Source: Deltaproteobacteria bacterium (GTDB lineage Bacteria > Desulfobacterota > Desulfuromonadia > Geobacterales > Pseudopelobacteraceae). From it: a stretch of DNA of 64,000 bases. Shown piece by piece: positions 27,346 through 36,672 of the stretch (position 1 is its first letter; every line of letters starts with the position of its first letter). Both the position numbers and the translations under genes were made by a program. The stretch spans positions 186,001 to 250,000 of the forward strand of contig JAJXWO010000002.1 of assembly GCA_021781535.1 (NCBI GenBank). The letters run 5' to 3'. Under the pieces are notes generated by a model, which was not told where the DNA came from, made no database searches, and worked only from the letters and a program-made list of their open reading frames with translations.

Positions 27346-29445
27346 TTATTGCCTGAAGGTAGCCATTTCTTCCTGAAGCAAGGTAACCTGCAGGGAAAGG
27401 TTTGCAATTACATCGTTGAGCGCTTTGGTTGAAGTTGCATTGGAATGCGCCGAGGTCTGGATTGCATCCATCGATTGGACTATCTGATTACTGCTGCCGC
27501 TCTGTTCGTTTGTGGCCTGTTTGATCTGGTGGATCATATCGGTGATTTGCTCGGTGTTGGTGGCTATGAAATTACTCACGGTAGCCTGCTCCCTGATGGA
27601 AGTATTGACCTCTTCGGTGAGCGATTTCATGATCTCGGCCGACTCCCGTATCAGTTCGCTTCCTTTGCTCTGTTCGCTGGTGGCATTGGCTATCTGTTTG
27701 ACCATTTCTGACACGTGTTCAATCGATTCGCTGATCATCCGGCTTCCTTTGGCCTGTTCGCCGGTTGCCGTGGCGATCTGCCCCATCCGTTCAGTGGATA
27801 GTTGTATGCCGACGACTATTTTCTGCAATGCGCCTTCGGACTCTTTGGATAGCCGTTCGCCGTTGGCGATACTTTTTTCAGCCATTACTATGGTGCCGGT
27901 CGCTCTGTGAGTATCATTTTGAACCGCCTTGATCACATGGGCAATCTCCATGGTGGACATCTTGGTCCGATGGGCAAGTTCCTTGATTTCATCTGCCACC
28001 ACGGCGAATCCCTTGCCGTGTGGACCTGCCTGGGCGGCAATAATCGAGGCATTGAGCGCCAGAAGATTTGTCTGCTCTGCTACCTCGTTGATTACCTGAA
28101 GGATTTTGCCGATATCGCCGGCCTTGGCATCAAGTGATGTGATCGCTTCACTTGTTAAACCCGAGGCCTTGCGGATCTCTTGAATCCCAATTATGGTCGC
28201 TTCAACTGATTCCTTGCCCAAGTTGGCATCATAAAGGAGTTCTTCGGAAATGGCAGCGGTCTCGAGCGCGTTGCGCTCGACTTCGTTTATAGAATAGTTC
28301 ATTTGAGCTATTGAAGATGAGGTTGACACGGCTATTTCTGACAGTTGCTGGACACTGCCATTAATTTGTTTGACCGTCGCTGCCATCTCGTTGATAGAAC
28401 AGCTGACATCCGCTACCGACCTGTCAAGGCCCTCCACGTCGAGAACAACTGCCTCGATGTTTGCCGCCATTTCAAGCGTGGATGCTGAGCTCTCGCTTGC
28501 CGAGATGGAGAGCTTCTCCACACTCTGTGCCACACTCTGGATCGAAGAGGTTATTTCTACTACGGCGCATGAAGTCTCTTTGACCCCAATAACCTGGATT
28601 TCGGATGCGGCAACAACCAGTTGCGTTGTGCCAGCAATCTGTGTGGCGGCTGATTGTAACTCACCGGAAGTGCCGGCGATCTTCACTACCATGCTGCCGA
28701 GCTTGCTTACCATGGTGTTAAACTCTGATGCCAATTTGCCCAGTTCATCCTGATTGCCGACCTTGATTTTTTGGCTAAGGTCTCCGGTTCCTACCTTGGC
28801 AACTGCTGATACAAGTCTTTCAAGTGGGCGTAAGACACGCCGGAATGCAATCAGAACTGTGATAATTATGCCGAACATTCCGGTGAGCAACAAACCTGCA
28901 ATTGCCAGACGACTTTTTCGAATCGATTCTCTATTCTCCTGTATGGATGCCGCCAACTCCTTGTCCTGCTCTGTTTTGGCCTGATCAATGAGCGCCTTGA
29001 TGTCACGTAATATTTCAGTGTCTTCACCGATCTCCGACATCGCCTGCTCGCGTTTTCCTGCCTCGATCAGCCGCACTATCCGGTCTCTGATCGGATCCCC
29101 CGTGGCCCAGAGAACAACAGCCTCTCCCATAAGCGCTCCGGCTTTGCCGGCGTTCGTTTTACGTGATTCATTGGCCTTGGTGACGAATTCCTGCCGTGCT
29201 TTTTTAAATGTGATGGCCGGTAATTCATCCTCCGGATCTATCGCCATGGTTCTCAGGGCGATGCCGGCGCGCAAAGCATTGTTGTATGCCTGGTCAACCG
29301 CTCTGGAAAAGACAAAATCTTTGGTGATCAAGCGTTCAAGCTTGTCACCCTGGTGTTTGCTGAACACGACAAAGCCAATCATAATGACAAATAAGATGAT
29401 GGCATTGGCAATGCTGAAAGCGATTATAGTAGCCCTGATAGTCAC
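27346..29445 (-). CDS. Methyl-accepting chemotaxis protein
   Basis: 699 residues. A first transmembrane helix (about 7-28), a periplasmic four-helix sensor of about 155 residues, a second transmembrane helix (LLLTGMFGIIITVLIAF), HAMP (RRVLRPLERLVSAVAKVGTG) and a long cytoplasmic coiled coil. The hairpin tip is EQTNLLALNASIIAAQAG and GKGFAVVADEIKELAHRT; the usual IEAARAG is IIAAQAG here. No C-terminal NWETF-type pentapeptide. It would signal to CheA/CheW at the cell membrane; the ligand is unknown. No che genes are nearby. Confidence 0.93.
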   Translation of the reverse strand: MTIRATIIAFSIANAIILFVIMIGFVVFSKHQGDKLERLITKDFVFSRAVDQAYNNALRAGIALRTMAIDPEDELPAITFKKARQEFVTKANESRKTNAGKAGALMGEAVVLWATGDPIRDRIVRLIEAGKREQAMSEIGEDTEILRDIKALIDQAKTEQDKELAASIQENRESIRKSRLAIAGLLLTGMFGIIITVLIAFRRVLRPLERLVSAVAKVGTGDLSQKIKVGNQDELGKLASEFNTMVSKLGSMVVKIAGTSGELQSAATQIAGTTQLVVAASEIQVIGVKETSCAVVEITSSIQSVAQSVEKLSISASESSASTLEMAANIEAVVLDVEGLDRSVADVSCSINEMAATVKQINGSVQQLSEIAVSTSSSIAQMNYSINEVERNALETAAISEELLYDANLGKESVEATIIGIQEIRKASGLTSEAITSLDAKAGDIGKILQVINEVAEQTNLLALNASIIAAQAGPHGKGFAVVADEIKELAHRTKMSTMEIAHVIKAVQNDTHRATGTIVMAEKSIANGERLSKESEGALQKIVVGIQLSTERMGQIATATGEQAKGSRMISESIEHVSEMVKQIANATSEQSKGSELIRESAEIMKSLTEEVNTSIREQATVSNFIATNTEQITDMIHQIKQATNEQSGSSNQIVQSMDAIQTSAHSNATSTKALNDVIANLSLQVTLLQEEMATFRQ

Positions 29446-29656
29446 GCCTGATTCTCCAGATGATTTTGATCAGTAAAAGTCCAAAGGACAGTGGTTTGTT
29501 AACTGAAAAGGTGTAATTAATCTAATTATCGGGCAAAACAATAGCACCACGGGAAAGTCTCGTCAAAGCTAATATGTAAAGGGTATAAGACCGTGCTGAA
29601 GCTACTCTTTGATTTCGTTCACAGGGAGTGACGGCGGGCACGCGGAGGCCCACGGC

Positions 29657-31663
29657 CTATTCCGCCAGCATCCGCGCAAAGAAATCCGCCGCCAGATCGG
29701 CGGGTTCTGCCGCATTGACGCCAGCCCCTTCCATAGCTCCATTCAGCAGATGCTCCGGGATCTCGGCCAGAAAGCGGCTTGGTTTTTGCCCTTCCACCGC
29801 GCCGTATTTGCGCCGGGTCATGCAGCGCGAGATCGTGAGGTATTTCCGGGCCCGCGTAATGCCGACATAGCAGAGACGGCGTTCTTCGGCCACGGTGGGG
29901 TCCTCTTCGATGGAGCGTTTGTGCGGCAGCAGGTTTTCCTCCATGCCGACCAGCCAGACATGGCTGAATTCCAGCCCTTTGCTGGAGTGCAGCGACATCA
30001 GGGTGACGGCATTGGTGCCATGCTCCTTGCCATCTTCGGCCGGCTTGTCTTCATCCATGAGCGAAATCCGTTCAAGGAATGCCGAAAGCGTCGCCTTGGG
30101 GTACTGTGCCTCGTAGGCCGCCAGCGAGTTGACCACCTGCTCGATGTTCTCAATCCGTTTGCGGGACTGCTTGGCGTCGTTGAGGGTCCGATACAGCTCG
30201 TCCTCGATCCGCAGTCGGTTGAAGAGGGTGTTGACCTGCGCCCCCATATTGATAGAGGTGAAACCGGCCATGACCTCTTTCATCATGGCGTGAAATCCGA
30301 GCACCGTTTTTCTGCATGACGGCGAAATCTCTTCAATTTCGCCCGCCCGCCCCAGTGTTTCAAACAGCGGCACGTCATTGTTCATCGACCACTGGTTCAG
30401 TTTTATCAGCGTCGTGTCGCCGATTCCTCGCCGGGGAAAGTTGATGATGCGCAGCAATGATGCTTCGTCGCTCGGGTTGTCGATCACTTTCAGATAGGCG
30501 ATGGCATCCTTGACCTCTTTGCGCTCGTAGAACTGCTGCCCGCCGATGACCACGTAAGGGATGCGCTCCAGGCGCAACTTTTCCTCAAAGGCCCGGCTCT
30601 GGGCGTTGGAGCGATACAGGATGGCCAGATCGGACCAACGCAACTTTTCGCGATACTGCTCCAGCATGATCTGTTCCACCACCAGTGCCGCTTCCTCCTC
30701 CTCACTGCCCGCCACGATCAGATCGATCTCGCGCCCTTTGCCGTCGGACGTCCAGAGCGCCTTGTCCGTCCGCACCGGATTGTTCTTGATGACACAGTTG
30801 GCGGCATCCAGAATTGTACCGGTGGAGCGGTAGTTCTGTTCCAGTTTGATCGTCACGCAACCGGGATGATCCTGGGCGAAGTTGAGAATATTCTGCACCT
30901 CGGCACCGCGCCAGCCGTAGATGGACTGATCGTCATCACCGACGACACAGATATTGCCATGTTTTTGGGCCAAGAGTGAAATAAGCAGATATTGCGAGGC
31001 GTTGGTATCCTGGTATTCGTCCACCATGATGTAGCGGAAGCGCTCCTGCCAGTGGCCGAGGATGGCCGGGGTGGTTTGTAGCAGGCGTACGGAGAGCATG
31101 ATGATATCATCGAAGTCGATGGCGTTAAACCCCTTCAGCAACTCCTGATAGCGGGGGTACACTGCGGCGGTTGCGATCTCCAGCGGATCGTTTCTGTCCG
31201 GGGTGAACTCCTTCGGTCCGATCAGACGGTTTTTAAGTCCCGATATCTTCCAGAGAATCCGGTCCGGGTCGATTTTTTTTGGATCAATGTCCCGTTCCCG
31301 CACGGCCTGACGTATGACACCGGCCTGGTCGGAAGTCGAATAGATCGAAAAGTTGGGCTTGAAGCCGAGCGCCCGGATGTCACGCCGGAGGATGCGGACT
31401 CCCAGTGAATGAAAGGTCGAGATGACGATCCCTTTGGCCAGGCTGCCTGCCATGCCGAGTACGCGTGCGTTCATCTCGCGGGCGGCCTTGTTGGTAAAGG
31501 TCACTGCGAGGATATTCTCGGCCGGAACGCGCAGATCTTTCAAAAAATGGACGATACGGGTGGTAATTACCTGGGTTTTTCCGGAACCGGCCCCGGCCAG
31601 GATCAGTAGAGCGCCGTCGACAGTGTTGACGGCGCGTTGTTGTGGTGGATTGAGTTTTTTCAT
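29657..31663 (-). CDS. UvrD/Rep-type ATP-dependent DNA helicase (superfamily 1)
   Basis: 668 residues from the ATG at 31663 (MKKLNPPQQRAVNTVDG), which matches the normal start of Rep/UvrD; an in-frame ATG at 31699 would add 12 odd residues. Motifs: Q-motif LNPPQQRAV, Walker A GAGSGKT (24-30), TFTNKAAREM, VDEYQDTNASQY, GDDDQSIYGWRGA, and LMSLHSSKGLEFSHVWLVGM. A 3'-5' helicase for repair or fork restart. Length and start favour Rep, but UvrD/PcrA is not excluded. No clear Shine-Dalgarno is visible before either start. The C-terminus reaches the region upstream of the chemoreceptor. Confidence 0.92.
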   Translation of the reverse strand: MKKLNPPQQRAVNTVDGALLILAGAGSGKTQVITTRIVHFLKDLRVPAENILAVTFTNKAAREMNARVLGMAGSLAKGIVISTFHSLGVRILRRDIRALGFKPNFSIYSTSDQAGVIRQAVRERDIDPKKIDPDRILWKISGLKNRLIGPKEFTPDRNDPLEIATAAVYPRYQELLKGFNAIDFDDIIMLSVRLLQTTPAILGHWQERFRYIMVDEYQDTNASQYLLISLLAQKHGNICVVGDDDQSIYGWRGAEVQNILNFAQDHPGCVTIKLEQNYRSTGTILDAANCVIKNNPVRTDKALWTSDGKGREIDLIVAGSEEEEAALVVEQIMLEQYREKLRWSDLAILYRSNAQSRAFEEKLRLERIPYVVIGGQQFYERKEVKDAIAYLKVIDNPSDEASLLRIINFPRRGIGDTTLIKLNQWSMNNDVPLFETLGRAGEIEEISPSCRKTVLGFHAMMKEVMAGFTSINMGAQVNTLFNRLRIEDELYRTLNDAKQSRKRIENIEQVVNSLAAYEAQYPKATLSAFLERISLMDEDKPAEDGKEHGTNAVTLMSLHSSKGLEFSHVWLVGMEENLLPHKRSIEEDPTVAEERRLCYVGITRARKYLTISRCMTRRKYGAVEGQKPSRFLAEIPEHLLNGAMEGAGVNAAEPADLAADFFARMLAE

Positions 31664-31956
31664 GGAAATAGATGTACCACGGAGTGCGGGCTGAGGCAAT
31701 TTTGTTTAAATTTTCAATTTTTAATAAATGTTGACGCTGCCGCGAAGCGGGGGGTAACTGTTGGCAGAGATCTCTGTACAATTTCGTAATCGGTGTCGCG
31801 TCAGAAATTAGTCTCAGATCCTGTCACTGCTGTTTAAAAAAATGACCTTCTAACCACGTGGCAACAGACGGGCACGCCGCTTGGATAAAAAAGTGTGGCA
31901 ATCTTTGTTTGATATTGATATATATAACTTTATATATACTTTACAGGAGTGGTGCT

Positions 31957-32244
31957 ATGAAGATTACGGATGCAGCGAAGACAGCTTTGGAGCCGATTCT
32001 GGCCCAAAACCCCGGCAAGGTGCTGCGGGTGGTGTTTGAAGGTTTTGGTTGAGGCGGCCCCCGTCTGGGGTTGGCTCTGGATGAGCCGAATGAAAACGAT
32101 AACAGGTTTAATCTGAGCGGTATTGAGCTGCTTGTTGAAGAATTTTTGAACCCCTATCTGGAAGGGCAGATGATCGACTTTGTTAACTTTGGTTATGGGG
32201 AGGATTTTGTAATTTCTCCGGAGAGGGGTTCTGCCTGCGCGTAA
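31957..32244 (+). CDS. HesB/IscA-like selenoprotein (UGA at codon 32 read as selenocysteine)
   Basis: Reading from the ATG at 31957 (CAGGAG at 31944-31949) there are 95 codons to TAA at 32242, interrupted only by TGA at 32050-32052. Both sides are one protein: the first 31 residues end ...VVFEGFG and the frame resumes GGPRLGLALDEPNENDN, then IDFVNFGYGEDFVISPERG. In HesB/IscA proteins this position is the first conserved Cys of the iron-sulfur or metal-binding site. HesB-like selenoproteins are known from Geobacter relatives. Only one further Cys (near the C-terminus, SACA) remains. A SECIS-like hairpin follows the TGA. The role of this subfamily is not known. Confidence 0.88.
32050..32089 (+). 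promoter_or_regulatory. In-frame Sec UGA and candidate bacterial SECIS hairpin
   Basis: TGA at 32050-32052 is followed by TTGGCTC / GAGCCGA (32071-32077 with 32083-32089, one G-T pair) and loop TGGAT, about 25 bases after the TGA, within the range known for bacterial SECIS loops. A shorter hairpin, CCCC-GTCT-GGGG at 32059-32070, lies nearer the codon and is a rival. Needs SelB binding in the cell. Confidence 0.6.
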
Positions 32245-32268
32245 TGGAGGCATGAACAAAGGAGGATA

Positions 32269-32314
32269 AAAATTATTACGGGGAAGCCGACGGCGGTTTC
32301 CCCGTAATAATTTT
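32269..32314. terminator. Bidirectional terminator between the selenoprotein and the AAA/Lon gene
   Basis: AAAATTATTACGGGGA pairs with TCCCCGTAATAATTTT around a GC-rich centre; both ends give U-rich tails. It serves the two convergent genes. Confidence 0.85.
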
Positions 32315-32414
32315 GCATCTTCGCGCCGAAATAAATAAAGCCTGATCTCCATCAACTGATAGAGCAAAGTCCTCCCCGCCACGTACCACATCCCCCAATC
32401 AGTATCACGGCCTC

Positions 32415-35400
32415 TCAAACAGGTTCTTTAATAATGGCGTAAATTTGATCCATGCTGTCGTAGCTTGAGCCCTGCTTGTTTACATGGTTCTGGATCGCCT
32501 GCAACCGTTGGCGGATATTTGCTTCGGCCATTCTGCGCAATCCGGCGGCCTGGGTGATCATATCCTCTGTGGTTGCTGGCGGGATCGCCTGCGAGTCGGG
32601 AGTCAGTTCGATGGTGATCCGGCGTTTAAAGAAATCATGCAGAAGCTGCAGGTGGTTTGCGCCAAAATAAAAGACCTCCGGAACCAGAGAGGAAAAGCTG
32701 GTGACGGGCAGAACGTCCTTGCCCTGCAACCGGTAAGAGTCGAGCGTTTCCCGTTCCAGGTCAAGGTGATTCTGCACCGGCATATACATCCTCTGAAGAT
32801 ACTGCAGAACTTTCTCGGTTTTTTTTCGGTGACCGCCGATGATTACCGATGCGCCGATCTCCCCTTTGCGTGCTCCCTTGATCCAGGGAGCACCGGTAAT
32901 ACCGAAATCATTCAGGACCGGTAGATTGACCAGTACGGAGAGGGTGTTGATGGCCAGGGCAAAACCGGCTGAGGGGCCGCCGACACTATAGGAGGCGGAG
33001 AGCAGCTGGTGGTGAAGCGAATAGCCGTTGAGGAACTCGCCCAGCAGGCGTGACATGTTGACCTGCGGCAGCAGCGACTGCAAGTAGCTTTCAACCAGGG
33101 TTAACGCTTCGCGGGAACTCTGGTGCGTCATCTGTACGGCCATATCCAGTTCTGCGCCGGAGGCTGAATTGGTCGAGACGGCGCCGGTAACAACAATTTT
33201 TTCCGGGTATATCCGGTAGACCAGCGTTGAGGCGATCGGCAGCAGGACACCGCTGGTGTCGTTGGCACCGACCCCGACGACGAAACCAACCTGCGGCTCT
33301 TTGGAAAGCTCCGTTTCCAGGAATTCATCGAGCTGTTGCTTCCCCTTGCGTTGCGGACTGCCCGCCAGTTGCTGGCGGGCGTTCTGCAGGTGCCAGCGGG
33401 TGATCGGAAAGTCCTTGTCGGCTTTAATCCCGGAAAAAAGGGTGAAGATTTCATCCAGCCGGTCGAGCATACCCTCTTCCCCCTGGCGGGCTCGCTGGGT
33501 CAGGGCGCTGTTCGGCACCATCCCTTCCAGCAGGCCGAGCAGAATCTTGTAGTTGTAACGGACTACGTGGATTTTTTCTTCGCTGTCGGCAGTTCTGGTG
33601 CTGAGCAGTTTCTGGATCACCTCCATCTCGGTTGTCCGCAGGGAGCGGACTTTTTCCGCATAGGCGCTGTAGTCTGCCGGGGTTTCGCAAATTGAATTGC
33701 TCTGGCGGGAGACTTCCTCAATCGTCAGTTCGTCGGTCAGCGGAATTCCTGCAAGCGCCTGGACGATGATGCGAGAACGGTCTTCATCGCGCAGATGGCC
33801 GGTGACGTTGAGAACCTTCAGCCGCTTCGAGCGGATCAACGCCGGATCGATAATATCGAGCCGGTTGGTGGTCAGCACGGTAAAGACCCGGTTCAGCGGG
33901 GACTCGCCATCAATGATCGAGAGAAACTTATTGGTGATCTTGTCATAGGGGCTCCCTCCCTGCGACGAACGCCGGGGGGCGACGGCATCACCTTCGTCGA
34001 AAAAGACGATTGCCGGTGAGATCATTTTGGCGATATCGTAAATCCGTTCCAGGTTCGCTATCATCCCTTCGAGCGGACTGTTGATATCGGTCAGATCCGC
34101 TAGATTGGCCGAAATGTCCTGAACGTCATGATTGTCCCCCAGCCAGGCGCGCACCATAAAAGTTTTTCCTGAGCCGGGCGGGCCGGCCAGCACCACACCC
34201 TTTTCTTCGTTGATGTTGTAGAACAGGGCGTTGTTCGCCATTTCGGAAAATTCGTTCTTGATGGTCCCGATATAATCCTTCCAGGTGATGCTGCGGTCGA
34301 GTCCCCCGACCACCTTGTTGTAGAGCGAACCATAGGCATTGCGTGCCACGGCCTTGAGTGCGTCGCGGATCAATAGCTGGTCGTCAAGGTACTCGACGCA
34401 AAAATATCCCTTGATAGTGATGAGTGAGGCTATCAGCCGCCGGACATAGGACGGGGTGATGCGCAGGCTGCGCTGGCGAAAGATCGGGTAGAGCCTTTCT
34501 ACCGAGCTGTCGAGATCCTCTTCAGAGAGGTGTGGCGGCGGTTCGGCCAGTGGGTCTTGCGGGTGGTTGCTCCGTCGCAGTTCCAGGCAGACTACCTCGC
34601 GCAGGTTGGCCGGGTCATCCCATATGTCGTTGACGTCGATAATCAGCCCCCGCTCCATGAAACGGCGGTAAATCGCCGGATCGAACTGCTCCGGCTGGTC
34701 GGTGGTGGCGATTATGATGCAGTCGCGGCGGCCGTAGGCTATCTCGTCAAGAATGATATTCGCTGCATCAATCAGGGTTGCCTGCTGGTTCTTTATGGTG
34801 CTGCGCTCGTCGGGACGGCCGAAGGCGGAATGCGCTTCTTCCAGGTGGCGGATCGTCAGCTGCCGTGGGTCACCCATCGCCTTGCGCAGGTAGTTGCCGG
34901 GTTCTCCGGCCCAGGCGGTCTGATAGTCGTTGGGTGTAATGACGCCGTAATCGACCGGCACCCCTTCTTCATCAACTGTGGAGAGAGCCCGGCTGATCAG
35001 GTTGCGGAAAAAATAGCGGATGAGTGGCACCCGCGAAAAGAAACGCAGTCTGGCGCGTTTGCGCCGATGCTCGATGCGGGCGGCCAGCTCCGGGTCTACT
35101 TCGGTCAAGCTGCGCCAGATCGGCTGGTCGGCCATCACCTCTTCCCTTTTGGCGTCCAGATCGACCACCGGTTTGACCTCGGAGGAGAAGAAAGCCGCTT
35201 CGATCGCCTGCTTGACCGTGGCGCTCTTGCCGCTCCCGGAATTGCCGATCACCAGTACCAGCGGTGCACGCGGAACCAGCGGGTCATTGCTGTATTCCTT
35301 GAGGATAAAGGCGTGATAGAGCCTGTCGAAATAGTCATGAATCGATTTTGGCACAAAGGTGTCGATGGTTTTTTTTTCAAGCAGGAAGGTCAGGTACTGG

Positions 35401-35732
35401 TGATCCTGGGGGTCGAGTTCCCTGGCCAGGATATGATTCCAGGCCGCAGTGGCGTTCTGTGAGCCGGCGGCTTCAAAGCGCTGGTGCCAGTCGTTGAGCA
35501 GGCTCGGATTCTGCAAATGCCTGAAATCATGCTGCGTTGGCTTGAAAATCCGCTGCAGCCAGCGGCGAAGGCGCCGCAATAGCGAGTGGTTCGGCTCGTA
35601 CTGGTGAAGCCGGCGCAAGACGAAACGGCGGGTCTCATTGCTCCAGCCGTCGACCAGCTTCTCAATCTGCCTGATTCTGGTTTCCGACAGGCTGACGTAG
35701 ATCGGTGTCCTAGTTTTTCGTGTTTGTGTCAT
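32415..35732 (-). CDS. Tandem AAA-ATPase fused to a divergent Lon-type protease domain
   Basis: 1105 residues. A basic helical N-terminus (1-150) is followed by a first P-loop module (GNSGSGKS 163-170; sensor-like IIIATTDQP), a second AAA module (GPPGSGKT 517-524; Walker B IVFFDEGDAV 575-584; sensor LTTNRLDIIDPALIRSKRL), and a C-terminal Lon-protease-like domain (about 810-1040) with the nucleophile Ser921 in GPSAG. The lysine expected four residues after the conserved GG is displaced: the sequence is GGHRKK (966-971). No transmembrane helix. It starts inside the 3' end of the SPFH gene (23-base overlap), so they are made together. Predicted as an ATP-driven protease or unfoldase at the membrane; I do not know a named family with this layout. 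Confidence 0.8.
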   Translation of the reverse strand: MTQTRKTRTPIYVSLSETRIRQIEKLVDGWSNETRRFVLRRLHQYEPNHSLLRRLRRWLQRIFKPTQHDFRHLQNPSLLNDWHQRFEAAGSQNATAAWNHILARELDPQDHQYLTFLLEKKTIDTFVPKSIHDYFDRLYHAFILKEYSNDPLVPRAPLVLVIGNSGSGKSATVKQAIEAAFFSSEVKPVVDLDAKREEVMADQPIWRSLTEVDPELAARIEHRRKRARLRFFSRVPLIRYFFRNLISRALSTVDEEGVPVDYGVITPNDYQTAWAGEPGNYLRKAMGDPRQLTIRHLEEAHSAFGRPDERSTIKNQQATLIDAANIILDEIAYGRRDCIIIATTDQPEQFDPAIYRRFMERGLIIDVNDIWDDPANLREVVCLELRRSNHPQDPLAEPPPHLSEEDLDSSVERLYPIFRQRSLRITPSYVRRLIASLITIKGYFCVEYLDDQLLIRDALKAVARNAYGSLYNKVVGGLDRSITWKDYIGTIKNEFSEMANNALFYNINEEKGVVLAGPPGSGKTFMVRAWLGDNHDVQDISANLADLTDINSPLEGMIANLERIYDIAKMISPAIVFFDEGDAVAPRRSSQGGSPYDKITNKFLSIIDGESPLNRVFTVLTTNRLDIIDPALIRSKRLKVLNVTGHLRDEDRSRIIVQALAGIPLTDELTIEEVSRQSNSICETPADYSAYAEKVRSLRTTEMEVIQKLLSTRTADSEEKIHVVRYNYKILLGLLEGMVPNSALTQRARQGEEGMLDRLDEIFTLFSGIKADKDFPITRWHLQNARQQLAGSPQRKGKQQLDEFLETELSKEPQVGFVVGVGANDTSGVLLPIASTLVYRIYPEKIVVTGAVSTNSASGAELDMAVQMTHQSSREALTLVESYLQSLLPQVNMSRLLGEFLNGYSLHHQLLSASYSVGGPSAGFALAINTLSVLVNLPVLNDFGITGAPWIKGARKGEIGASVIIGGHRKKTEKVLQYLQRMYMPVQNHLDLERETLDSYRLQGKDVLPVTSFSSLVPEVFYFGANHLQLLHDFFKRRITIELTPDSQAIPPATTEDMITQAAGLRRMAEANIRQRLQAIQNHVNKQGSSYDSMDQIYAIIKEPV

Positions 35733-36672
35733 CGCGTTTGACCGGAACCTGAGGATGATTGACGACGGGAGAGGGAAGGGTCACCGGAACAGTTGAGGAG
35801 GTGTTGTTCAGGACAAAGGTATTCTGACCCTGTTGATTTTTCTGATACGCCGCCGCCCACTTCTGTTGATTGAGAAAATCCAGCAGGTACGGTTCGTTGT
35901 TGCTGCTTATGCCAAGAGAATGGCGCATCTGCCGGATTGATTCAGTGTAGGCGGCATAGAGTTTCCTCGTCTGGCTTGCCTCCTGATCGGCCGCGTAATT
36001 ATCCGCTTCGGCGAGCAACTCGCGACGTTTTTTCTCTTCACTTGCTTCGGCCAGTTTTTCGCCGTAGCGGGTATCCCGGAGGACAAAAGAGATGATTTCG
36101 ATACCGTACTTTTGCCCGAGAGTCAGTCCGCCATCATTGATCGGCCGGTCCTTGAGGGTCCGGAAAATCTGCTCCTTGATGCGTACCCGGTCGGAGATCA
36201 GTGCGTTGATTGATTCGCTCTGCATCACGTCCTTGACGATCCCGTCGAATTCTGTCTGCAACAGCGTTTGAGGTGAACGATTTTCGATTCCCCAGCGGTT
36301 CAGATCGTGAATTCTGAAGGTGAGCATGGCGCTGGTCCAGAGGGCGACATTTCCCTTGGACATTATCCGCTGCGGTTCGCTGCTGTTCCCGAGGTGCAGT
36401 TCCTGGTTCATCAGCGGGACTTCAAGTTCCAGGCGGGTAAAGATCGGCAGGCGCATATGCCAGCCAACCTCGGTGACGGCAATCCGTTCCCCGGACAGGG
36501 TTTCCAGGATGACAGCATAGTTTTTGCGGATTTTATAGATAGTTTTGGTGGCATAAATCATCGCCATGCCACCGTAGAGAAGGACAACGGCAACCAGCGC
36601 CAGGACGGCTTTTTTGAGGAGATTTCTTAGCCGGGCGCGGTGGAGCAGACTGGATTGCAATACCTGATTCAC
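35710..36672 (-). CDS. SPFH/Band-7 domain membrane protein (HflK/HflC/prohibitin-like)
   Basis: 320 residues. One transmembrane helix (about 24-46, AVLALVAVVLLYGGMAMIY), then an SPFH domain (about 50-230) with MRLPIFTRLELEVPLMNQEL and a helical Glu/Ala-rich segment (EKLAEASEEKKRRELLAEAD), the part that forms rings in HflK/C. The tail (about 290-320) is Pro-rich and disordered. HflK/C surround FtsH and control its proteolysis; here the next gene is a AAA-Lon protease overlapping by 23 bases, which suggests the same kind of pairing with another protease. GGAGGCAC lies before the ATG. Confidence 0.85.
   Translation of the reverse strand: MNQVLQSSLLHRARLRNLLKKAVLALVAVVLLYGGMAMIYATKTIYKIRKNYAVILETLSGERIAVTEVGWHMRLPIFTRLELEVPLMNQELHLGNSSEPQRIMSKGNVALWTSAMLTFRIHDLNRWGIENRSPQTLLQTEFDGIVKDVMQSESINALISDRVRIKEQIFRTLKDRPINDGGLTLGQKYGIEIISFVLRDTRYGEKLAEASEEKKRRELLAEADNYAADQEASQTRKLYAAYTESIRQMRHSLGISSNNEPYLLDFLNQQKWAAAYQKNQQGQNTFVLNNTSSTVPVTLPSPVVNHPQVPVKRDDTNTKN

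Noticed and set aside
31880-31930. Sigma-54 promoter upstream of the selenoprotein (TGGCA element)
   Set aside because: The -12 GC element is missing at the required distance.
32050-32052. Nonsense mutation making the HesB-like gene a pseudogene
   Set aside because: The frame and family sequence continue cleanly for 63 codons after it, the TGA replaces a conserved metal-binding Cys, and a SECIS-like hairpin follows, so recoding fits better.
34530-35462. 310-residue + strand frame opposite the AAA/Lon gene
   Set aside because: Shadow of the real coding frame; no ribosome-binding site or domain.
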